Below, piece after piece: positions 57,566 through 64,000 of a stretch of 64,000 bases of DNA. Under the pieces are notes generated by a model, which was not told the origin of the DNA, did no database searches, and was given only the letters and a program-made list of their open reading frames with translations. Position numbers and translations under genes: made by a program. Origin of the DNA: Xanthobacter autotrophicus Py2 (GTDB lineage: Bacteria; Pseudomonadota; Alphaproteobacteria; Rhizobiales; Xanthobacteraceae); assembly GCA_000017645.1 (NCBI GenBank), contig CP000781.1:2012001-2076000 (forward strand), in the 5' to 3' direction. Positions within the stretch are counted from its first letter, which is position 1. Every line of letters begins with the position of its first letter.

Positions 57566-60046
57566 TTACTCCGCTGCCTCTTCCGGCATCAGGATCTCGC
57601 GCTTGCCGGCATGGTTGGGGGCAGCGACGAGGCCTTCCTTCTCCATGCGCTCCACCAGCGAAGCGGCGCGGTTGTAGCCGATCTGCAGCCGGCGCTGGAT
57701 GTAGGAGGTGGAGCACTTGCGGTCGCGCATGACCACGGCGACCGCCTGCGAATAGAGGTCCTGCCCCTCCTCGCCGAAGCTGCCCTTGTCGAACACCGCG
57801 CCGCCTTCGTCCTCGTCCTCGGTCTCGGCGGTCACCGCTTCCACATAGGAGGGCACGCCCTGGGCCTTGAGGTGCTTCACCACGCTCTCCACCTCCTCGT
57901 CGGAGACGAAGGGGCCGTGCACGCGGGAGATGCGGCCGCCGCCGGCCATGTAGAGCATGTCGCCCTGGCCGAGCAGTTGCTCGGCGCCCATCTCGCCGAG
58001 GATGGTGCGGCTGTCGATCTTGGAGGTGACCTGGAACGAGATGCGGGTGGGGAAATTGGCCTTGATGGTGCCGGTAATCACATCCACGGACGGGCGCTGG
58101 GTGGCCATCACCAGGTGGATGCCGGCGGCGCGCGCCATCTGGGCGAGGCGCTGGATGGCGCCTTCGATGTCCTTGCCGGCCACCAGCATCAGATCGGCCA
58201 TCTCGTCGACGATGACGACGATATAGGGCAGGGGCTCGAGGTTCATTTCCTCGCGCTCGTAGATGGCCTCGCCGGTATCGTGGTCGAAGCCGGTCTGCAC
58301 CGTGCGGGCCAAAGTCTCGCCCTTGTCGGTGGAATCCTTCACCCGCGCGTTGAAGCCGTCGATGTTGCGCACGCCCAGCTTCGACATCTTCTTGTAGCGG
58401 TCTTCCATCTCCTTCACCGCCCACTTCAGGGCAACCACCGCCTTCTTGGGATCGGTGACCACGGGGGCGAGCAGGTGCGGAATGCCGTCATAGACGGACA
58501 GCTCCAGCATCTTGGGGTCCACCATGATGAGGCGGCACTGCTCCGGCTTCAGCCGGTAGAGCAGGGAGAGGATCATGGTATTGATGGCCACCGACTTTCC
58601 CGAGCCGGTGGTGCCGGCCACCAGCAGGTGGGGCATGCGGGCGAGGTCCACGATCACCGGATCGCCGCCGATGGTCTTGCCCAGGGCGATGGCGAGCTTG
58701 TGGCCCGAATCACCGAAATCCTTGGTGGCGAGCAGCTCGCGCAGCAGCACCTTCTCGCGCTTCTGGTTGGGCAGCTCGATGCCGATGGCGTTGCGTCCGG
58801 GAACCACCGCCACGCGCGCCGACACCGCGCTCATGGAGCGGGCGATGTCGTCGGCCAGCCCGATGACGCGGGACGACTTGATGCCCGGCGCCGGCTCCAG
58901 CTCGTAGAGGGTGACCACCGGGCCGGGGCGCACCTGCCCGATCTCGCCGCGCACGCCGAAATCCTCCAGCGTGCCCTTCAGCTCCTTGGCGGTGTCGGCC
59001 AGCGCCTCCGGGCTCATGGCCGGGGCCTTGGTCTGCACCGCGGGGGTCAGCAGGTCGAGGGCCGGATGCTGGTAGCCGGCGCGGCGGGATCCGCGCCGTC
59101 CGCCGGCATCGCGCTTTGCGGCGCGACCGCGGGGCTCGCCGCTGCCGAGATCCTGGCCGGTCTCGGCCCGCGGCTCCACCGCCGGACCGCCGCCGATGCG
59201 CGGTTCCATGCGCTCGCCGCCACGCCGGGCCGTGGGGCCGGCGGCGTCCGCGCCGCGGGGCGCCGCGTCGCGCTTGGACCCGAGGAGGCCAGCGACGTTC
59301 AGGCGGGCTTTCCACGACAGCAGGGTGTGGGTGAGGGCGCCGAGGGACACGGCGGCGCCATCGTCCTCCTCATCCTCGTCGCCCATCTCGCCGGGCAGTT
59401 CGGTGTCGGGCGCGACCCTCAGCGGCGTGCGTCGTCCGCCGCTCACCGCGAAGAACAGGCCGGTGGTGCCGAAGGCAAGGCCCGCCGCGCCGATCACCAG
59501 GGCATCGACGAGGGAGGCCGCGGTGCCGCGCACCACGCCCAGCGCCCGGGGAAACAGATCGCCCAGCGCTCCGCCCATGCCGGTGAGGCAGGGCCAGGTG
59601 TCGGGCCGGGGCAGGGCGCCGAGGAAGGCGGTCATTCCCAGAACGCCGATGAGCCAGCAGGTGGTGCGCATGCGCTCGCGGCTGAAGGGGCGGTGGGTCA
59701 CCAGCCGCCAGCCATAATAGAGCGGCGGCAACAGCACGGCGAGAGCGGCGAGGCCGAACAGCTGCACCAGCAGGTCCGCCACCACCGCGCCGGGCCAGCC
59801 CAGCAGGTTGGTGACCGGGGCATGGGTGGCGTTGGACAGACTCGGGTCCGAGGCCGACCAGGAGCCCAGCGCGACGAAGGAGGTCAGGGTCGCAATGATG
59901 AGGCTGGTGCCGACGATCTCGCGGCCGCGCCGCCGCACGGCAAGCCGCACGCCCTCGGGGATGAGGTCGAAGCGCGGGGCGGCGGGCGGCATGCGCGTGT
60001 TCAGCACGGCATCGGCGGTGGAGGAACGGCTTCTGGCCCTCGGCAT
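57566..60046 (-). CDS. ftsK: DNA translocase FtsK
   Basis: This 826-residue septal DNA pump clears the chromosome terminus during division. About four N-terminal membrane helices (residues 40-200) are followed by a basic, repetitive linker and the motor domain with Walker [17 protein letters not shown] and [11 protein letters not shown]. The C-terminal gamma winged helix ([31 protein letters not shown]) reads polar DNA motifs. A 249-bp gap to lolA holds no gene. Confidence 0.96.
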   Translation of the reverse strand: MPRARSRSSTADAVLNTRMPPAAPRFDLIPEGVRLAVRRRGREIVGTSLIIATLTSFVALGSWSASDPSLSNATHAPVTNLLGWPGAVVADLLVQLFGLAALAVLLPPLYYGWRLVTHRPFSRERMRTTCWLIGVLGMTAFLGALPRPDTWPCLTGMGGALGDLFPRALGVVRGTAASLVDALVIGAAGLAFGTTGLFFAVSGGRRTPLRVAPDTELPGEMGDEDEEDDGAAVSLGALTHTLLSWKARLNVAGLLGSKRDAAPRGADAAGPTARRGGERMEPRIGGGPAVEPRAETGQDLGSGEPRGRAAKRDAGGRRGSRRAGYQHPALDLLTPAVQTKAPAMSPEALADTAKELKGTLEDFGVRGEIGQVRPGPVVTLYELEPAPGIKSSRVIGLADDIARSMSAVSARVAVVPGRNAIGIELPNQKREKVLLRELLATKDFGDSGHKLAIALGKTIGGDPVIVDLARMPHLLVAGTTGSGKSVAINTMILSLLYRLKPEQCRLIMVDPKMLELSVYDGIPHLLAPVVTDPKKAVVALKWAVKEMEDRYKKMSKLGVRNIDGFNARVKDSTDKGETLARTVQTGFDHDTGEAIYEREEMNLEPLPYIVVIVDEMADLMLVAGKDIEGAIQRLAQMARAAGIHLVMATQRPSVDVITGTIKANFPTRISFQVTSKIDSRTILGEMGAEQLLGQGDMLYMAGGGRISRVHGPFVSDEEVESVVKHLKAQGVPSYVEAVTAETEDEDEGGAVFDKGSFGEEGQDLYSQAVAVVMRDRKCSTSYIQRRLQIGYNRAASLVERMEKEGLVAAPNHAGKREILMPEEAAE

Positions 60047-60061
60047 CGGCGCGGCTCTCCT

Positions 60062-61312
60062 TCAGGTGAGGGCGGCGACGAGGCGGGTCAGCACCTCCTC
60101 GCAGGTGGGAAGATCCTGGACCAAAGCGACGCGCAGGAAGTTTGCGGCGGGGTTGGCGCCGGTGAGGTCGCGGCGGGCGAGATAGCCGCCGGGCACCGTG
60201 CGCAGGCCCTGCTCGCGCCACAGCTTCACCGCCGCCGCCTCGCCGCCCGACAGGGTGTCGGAGGCCAGGTGCGACACGTCGAGCCACAGGAAGAAGCCGC
60301 CGCCAGGCCGCTCGTAGCCGAGGCGACCCTCCAGCATGCGGTCAGCGAGGTCGAACTTGGCGCGATAGAGGTCGCGGGAGATGGTCACATGGGCCTCGTC
60401 CTCCAGCGCCGCCACCGCCACCGCCTGCAACGGCTCGGGCACCTGCGGCGCCGCCACCCAGCGGAAGGCGAGGAAATCCTTCAGGAAGGCCGGGTCGCCG
60501 GCGCAGAAGCCGCAGCGCAGGCCGGGCAAAGACGAGCGCTTGGACAGCGAGTTGAACGCCACCGCTCGGCTGAAGTCGCCCCCGGCCACCTCCAGAATGC
60601 CGGCAGGCTTTTCCGCGCCGAGGTAGATTTCCGAATAGCACTCGTCCGAGAACAGGAAGGCCCCGTGCCGGCGGGCCAGCTCCAGCGCTCGCCCGAGATA
60701 GGCGGCGGAGGCGATGGAGCCCTGCGGATTGGCGGGGGAGGCGATGTAGAGCGCCACCGTGCGTTCCAGCAGCGCGGGGTCGAGGGCGTCGAGATCGGGC
60801 AGCCAGCCGCTCTCGCGGGAGGTGGGCACCACCACCGCCTCGCAGCCCGCCGCCTCGGCGCCGGCAGCGTACGCAGCATAGAAGGGGTTGGGCAGCAGCA
60901 TGGCGGGGCGGCCCTTGGCGCCCTTCTTCGGATCGGTCAGCCGCCGCGCCACGATGGCGGCGGAGAACAGGCCCTCGCGTGAGCCGTTGAGCGCCAGCAC
61001 CTCGCGGTCGGCATCGATGGGGCGGGCGAGAGCATAGCGCTGCGCCAGCCAGCGGGCGGCGGCGGCGCGGAAGGTGGGGGTGCCCTCGGCGCGCGGATAG
61101 CGGCCGAAGCCGGGCAGCGCCTGCGCCAGCACCGGGCCGACGAAATCCGGCATGGCATGCTGCGGCTCGCCCACGGCCGCGCTCAGGGGCTGGCGGCCGG
61201 GATCGATCCCCGCCAACAGGTCGGCGAGGCGGATGAAGGGCGAGCGGCGGTCCTCGGGAGGCGCGACGGGGGAAGCTGGCACGGCGGAGCGGTCTTTTCT
61301 CGCGGCGATCAT
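60062..61312 (-). CDS. dapC: Class I/II aminotransferase, DapC-like (succinyldiaminopimelate transaminase)
   Basis: This 416-residue PLP enzyme belongs to the fold-type I aminotransferases. AVGEPQHAMPDFVGPVL near the start, the LNGSREGLFSAA loop, the ASPANPQGSIAS cofactor segment, SDECYSEIYLG and the PLP lysine in FNSLSKRSSLPGLRCGF fit DapC-type enzymes for lysine and peptidoglycan precursor synthesis. Substrate specificity is inferred. It ends 15 bp before ftsK on the same strand. Confidence 0.82.
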   Translation of the reverse strand: MIAARKDRSAVPASPVAPPEDRRSPFIRLADLLAGIDPGRQPLSAAVGEPQHAMPDFVGPVLAQALPGFGRYPRAEGTPTFRAAAARWLAQRYALARPIDADREVLALNGSREGLFSAAIVARRLTDPKKGAKGRPAMLLPNPFYAAYAAGAEAAGCEAVVVPTSRESGWLPDLDALDPALLERTVALYIASPANPQGSIASAAYLGRALELARRHGAFLFSDECYSEIYLGAEKPAGILEVAGGDFSRAVAFNSLSKRSSLPGLRCGFCAGDPAFLKDFLAFRWVAAPQVPEPLQAVAVAALEDEAHVTISRDLYRAKFDLADRMLEGRLGYERPGGGFFLWLDVSHLASDTLSGGEAAAVKLWREQGLRTVPGGYLARRDLTGANPAANFLRVALVQDLPTCEEVLTRLVAALT

Positions 61313-61383
61313 GGTTGCCGCGAGAATGGGGCCGCGTCGGTTAAGGTGCGGCTAACTCAGATCGCAGGGATGCGTGACCGGGA

Positions 61384-62334
61384 TCAAACCTTGGCGAGAA
61401 CCTCGCGGGCCTGCCGCGCATCGGCCGCGATCTGGGCGACGAGGGCGTCGATACCGTCGAATTTCAGCTCCGGCCGCAGGTAGGCGTGGAATTCCACTTC
61501 CAGCGTCGCGCCGTAGAGATCGCCGGAAAAGTCGAACAGGTGCACCTCCAGTAGGGGGCGTCCATTGTCGAAGGTGGGACGGCGGCCGTAATTGGCGACC
61601 CCGTCGAAGCGCCCGAGCGGCGTTGCCGCGCGCACCGCATAGATGCCGAAGGCGAGGTCCATGTCCTCGGCGAGGGCGAGGTTGGCGGTGGGAAAGCCGA
61701 TGGTGCGGCCGCGCTTGTCGCCGTGGATCACCTCGGCCGCCACCGCGAACGGCCGGCCCAGCATGTGCGCCGCATGGCCCACCTGTCCCGATGCCAGCGC
61801 GCTGCGGATGGCGGTGGAGGAGATGGCGTCGTCCTCGTCGCGCATGGGGGGCACCACGGTGACCTTGAAGCCGTGCCGCCGTCCCGCGTCCTCAAGGAAA
61901 GCCGGGGAGCCGGCGCGGGCGCGGCCGAAATGGAAGTCGAAGCCCACCGACACGCCGGTGACATTGTAGCGGCCCACCAGGACCTCGCGCACGAAATCCT
62001 CCGCCTCCATGGCGGCAAGCTGGGCGTCGAAGGGCAGCACGACGGCGCCCTGCAGCCCGCTTTCGGCGATGTGGCGCAGCTTGCGCGCCTCGGGGGTCAG
62101 GCGGAACGGCGCCGAAGCGGGATTGAAGAAGGTGCGCGGATGGGGCTCGAAGGTGACGGCAATGGCCGGCACGCCGGCCTCGGCGGCCATGGCGCGGGCG
62201 GTGTCGAACACGGCCCGGTGGCCGCGATGCACCCCGTCGAAATTGCCGATGGCCACCACCGGCCGCGCCAGGGCGGGCGGAAGCTGTGCGTGGCCGCGCA
62301 CCAGGAGGAAGTTGGAGGAGAGATCACCTGTCAT
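61384..62334 (-). CDS. ribF: Bifunctional riboflavin kinase/FAD synthetase
   Basis: This 316-residue enzyme converts riboflavin to FMN and FAD. The nucleotidyltransferase domain has VVAIGNFDGVHRGHRAVF and VTFEPHPRTFF, with SVGFDFHFGRARAG in the middle. The kinase domain has HGDKRGRTIGFPTANLAL and ANYGRRPTFDNGRPLLEVHLFDF. The product serves MnmG and other flavoenzymes. It is between the HAD gene and the aminotransferase, all on one strand. Confidence 0.96.
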   Translation of the reverse strand: MTGDLSSNFLLVRGHAQLPPALARPVVAIGNFDGVHRGHRAVFDTARAMAAEAGVPAIAVTFEPHPRTFFNPASAPFRLTPEARKLRHIAESGLQGAVVLPFDAQLAAMEAEDFVREVLVGRYNVTGVSVGFDFHFGRARAGSPAFLEDAGRRHGFKVTVVPPMRDEDDAISSTAIRSALASGQVGHAAHMLGRPFAVAAEVIHGDKRGRTIGFPTANLALAEDMDLAFGIYAVRAATPLGRFDGVANYGRRPTFDNGRPLLEVHLFDFSGDLYGATLEVEFHAYLRPELKFDGIDALVAQIAADARQAREVLAKV

Positions 62335-62449
62335 CGGCGGGCTGCGGCCTTGCCTTGTCTTTTCGTCACTCGGCGAAACCGGGCGGCACCCGGCGCGCCA
62401 GCGGCGACGGTGATACGTGCTCTAGGCGCCGGGAGGCGTCAAGGGCGCC

Positions 62450-63352
62450 CTACCAAGCGAGGCGAGGCATGACGCCTCGCGGATGGGCATGGCCGGTGAA
62501 CAGATCGGCGAGGCTTTCGGTGTCCGGGATGGCGCCGTCGACCGACTTCAGCTCCTGGGCATGGATGCCGCCGGAGATGAACAGGCTGTCGAAGCCGGCA
62601 TCATTGGCCCCGGCGATGTCGGTGCGCAGGGCATCGCCGATGCCGAGCACGCGGGTGCGGTCGATGACGGCGCCACGGATCACCTCGGCATGGGCGAACG
62701 CGGTGTCGTAGATGGGCCGGTGCGGCTTGCCACACCAGAAGGCCTTGCCGTCCAGCTCCTCATAGGCCTTGGCGATGGCGCCGGAGCAGAAGATGAGTTG
62801 GTCGCCCCGCTCCACCACCAGGTCGGGATTGGCGCAGATCATCGGCAGGTCGCGGGCCTTCATGGCCTTGAGCGCGTCCGCGTAATCGTCCGGGGTTTCC
62901 ACGTCGTCGTTGAACAGGCCGGTGACCACCACGAGGTCGGCATCGGCAAGGTCGGTCAGCGTGAGGCCGAGCCCGTCGAACAGGCTCAGGTCGCGCGCGG
63001 GGCCCAGGTGATAGGTGCGTGCGCCGCTGCGGGCGGCCAGCATCTCGCGGGTGACATCGCCGGAGGTGACGATGCCGTCATAGGCGGTGCGCGGCACGCC
63101 GAAGCCGTCCAGCATCTCCATGACGAAGCGGTTGGGCCGCGGCGCGTTGGAGACGAGAATCACGCTGGCCCCGCCGGCACGGGCGCGGGTCAGGGCGTCA
63201 TGGGCACTCTCGAAGGCGACGACGCCATTATGCAGCACGCCCCACACGTCACAGAGAATGAGATCGTACTGGCCCGCATAGGCGGACAGGCCGGACACCA
63301 TGGGCGGTGCGTGGGGGTGTGCCCTGTGCGTGCTGTCGGAGCGCTCGGCCAT
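62450..63352 (-). CDS. HAD-superfamily class IIA sugar/aryl phosphatase (TIGR01459 type)
   Basis: This 300-residue protein has HAD motif I LCDVWGVLHNG near residue 35, motif II ILVSNAPRPN, the class IIA cap, and the late motif GKPHRPIYDTAF with GIGDALRTDIAGANDAG. It is close to NagD/PGP phosphatases, with the tighter family being widespread in Alphaproteobacteria next to ribF. The physiological substrate is unknown. The ATG at 63352 is preceded by a tandem GTCGTCTTTCTC repeat on the plus strand. Confidence 0.85.
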   Translation of the reverse strand: MAERSDSTHRAHPHAPPMVSGLSAYAGQYDLILCDVWGVLHNGVVAFESAHDALTRARAGGASVILVSNAPRPNRFVMEMLDGFGVPRTAYDGIVTSGDVTREMLAARSGARTYHLGPARDLSLFDGLGLTLTDLADADLVVVTGLFNDDVETPDDYADALKAMKARDLPMICANPDLVVERGDQLIFCSGAIAKAYEELDGKAFWCGKPHRPIYDTAFAHAEVIRGAVIDRTRVLGIGDALRTDIAGANDAGFDSLFISGGIHAQELKSVDGAIPDTESLADLFTGHAHPRGVMPRLAW

Positions 63353-63593
63353 AAGTCGTCTTTCTCGGGTCGTCTTTCTCTTGTGCGGCGCACAAGTGCC
63401 ACGACGAAAGGCGGACGACAAGGGCGGCGCGTGGGGAGTGTCTCGGGCAGGACACGGATCGCCGCTCGCGCCGGAAAGAGCGGCTGCCCTCTCCCGAGTG
63501 TGGAAGAGGGCAGGGCGGGGGCACGGCACGGGCGTAAGCGCGGCCGGCGAGACGCCGTGGCCTTTCGCCGGAAAGCCTCGCCTCAAACCCCGA

Positions 63594-64000
63594 TCAGGGA
63601 TGCCCCTTGCCGGGATGGCCGCCGCCATGGGGATTGCCCATGCCGTGGGGACGGCCGCCGCCGTGTCCGCCACCCATGCCGTGGGGCGCGCCGCCCGGAT
63701 GCCCGCCGGGGTGTCCCCCCGGATGCCCCCCCTTCGGCTGCTCCTTCTGGGCTGCCGGCGTGGTGGAGCGGGTGCGTGCCTCCACCCCCGGCACCTGTTT
63801 CACCAGTTCGCGGAAGGCGTCGCCCCGCACCTCGAAATTGGGGAACTGATCGAAGCTGGCGCAGGCTGGCGACAGCAGCACCACCGGATCCTTCAGCCCG
63901 GAGGCCTCGGCATCCCGCGCGGCGGCGGCCACCGCCTTGTCGAGGGTGCCGGCGATCTCGTGGGCGACGGTGCTGCCCAGGGTCGTGGCGAACTCTTCAG
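63594..64000 (-). CDS. murD: UDP-N-acetylmuramoylalanine-D-glutamate ligase MurD, C-terminal part with His-rich tail
   Basis: The frame runs in from the right window edge, so the start is missing. The visible 135 codons contain [13 protein letters not shown] and the MurD hallmark [28 protein letters not shown]. Normal MurD ends about there. This one continues for some 60 residues with a linker ([14 protein letters not shown]), three GGHP units and further PHGM and GGHP elements: nine histidines in the last 45 residues. The tail could bind metal. The dcw-cluster neighbour ftsW is absent downstream. Confidence 0.85.
   Translation of the reverse strand, partial: EEFATTLGSTVAHEIAGTLDKAVAAAARDAEASGLKDPVVLLSPACASFDQFPNFEVRGDAFRELVKQVPGVEARTRSTTPAAQKEQPKGGHPGGHPGGHPGGAPHGMGGGHGGGRPHGMGNPHGGGHPGKGHP

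Noticed and set aside
57440..60982. 1180-codon plus-strand frame over ftsK and dapC
   Set aside because: It is antisense to two genes with unmistakable motifs and has histidine/glycine-rich shadow composition.
63655..63735. Short GC-rich repeats that could suggest a CRISPR or tandem-repeat locus
   Set aside because: They are in-frame GGHP/PHGM codon repeats of the MurD tail with no spacers.

Overview
The window is 64 kb of high-GC chromosome from an alphaproteobacterium. Gene content and order point to the Hyphomicrobiales, most likely a methylotrophic member of the Xanthobacteraceae (Xanthobacter, Ancylobacter, Starkeya or Azorhizobium type). This rests on the tetrahydromethanopterin (H4MPT) C1 pathway, PQQ synthesis, PhrR/MucR/FzlA-type regulators and the hemE-oriC-ppsR arrangement. 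No tRNA, rRNA, CRISPR array, prophage or insertion sequence was seen.

Region 1 (1-4.3 kb): an ABC permease fragment and a Tat-exported substrate-binding protein run leftwards, divergent from a TonB-dependent outer-membrane receptor. The set looks like an envelope-spanning uptake system for an unidentified ligand.

Region 2 (4.3-21.7 kb): a C1 block. mtdB-mch and three cofactor-synthesis genes (RimK-like ATP-grasp, MfnD-like ATP-grasp, MfnF-like) run rightwards. fhcB-fhcA-fhcD-fhcC plus a cytochrome c run leftwards to meet them. Together they encode every step from methylene-H4MPT to formate; fae is not in the window. Upstream of fhc on the same strand lie pqqABCDE (including a 25-residue pqqA), two overlapping genes for unknown exported proteins, and a histidine kinase/response regulator pair.

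Region 3 (21.7-38.4 kb): housekeeping genes. secB, an sdhAF4-like gene and uppP are followed by fzlA-queG, the block miaB-phoH-ybeY-corC-lnt-phrR-metK-trmB on the plus strand, and the block nfuA-tsaB-rimI-fur-plsC-epimerase on the minus strand.

Region 4 (38.8-54.9 kb): the chromosome origin neighbourhood. rho-hemJ-hemE run leftwards and ppsR-maf-aroE-coaE-dnaQ rightwards, separated by a 338-bp oriC candidate with two exact CtrA boxes, DnaA-box-like 9-mers and GANTC sites. Then come a thioredoxin-fold YyaL protein (minus strand), mnmE-mnmG-rsmG-parA-parB with one perfect and one near-perfect parS, and mucR.

Region 5 (54.9-64 kb): a nearly 1-kb stretch without convincing genes but with palindromic repeats, then recR (plus) and, on the minus strand, murD (partial), a HAD hydrolase, ribF, a dapC-like aminotransferase, ftsK and lolA. 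The visible MurD end carries a glycine/histidine/proline-rich tail.

The most unusual items are the two unknown exported proteins coupled to the PQQ operon, the His-rich MurD tail, the structured leader before metK, a small family of dispersed hairpin repeats and the CTG-like start of queG.
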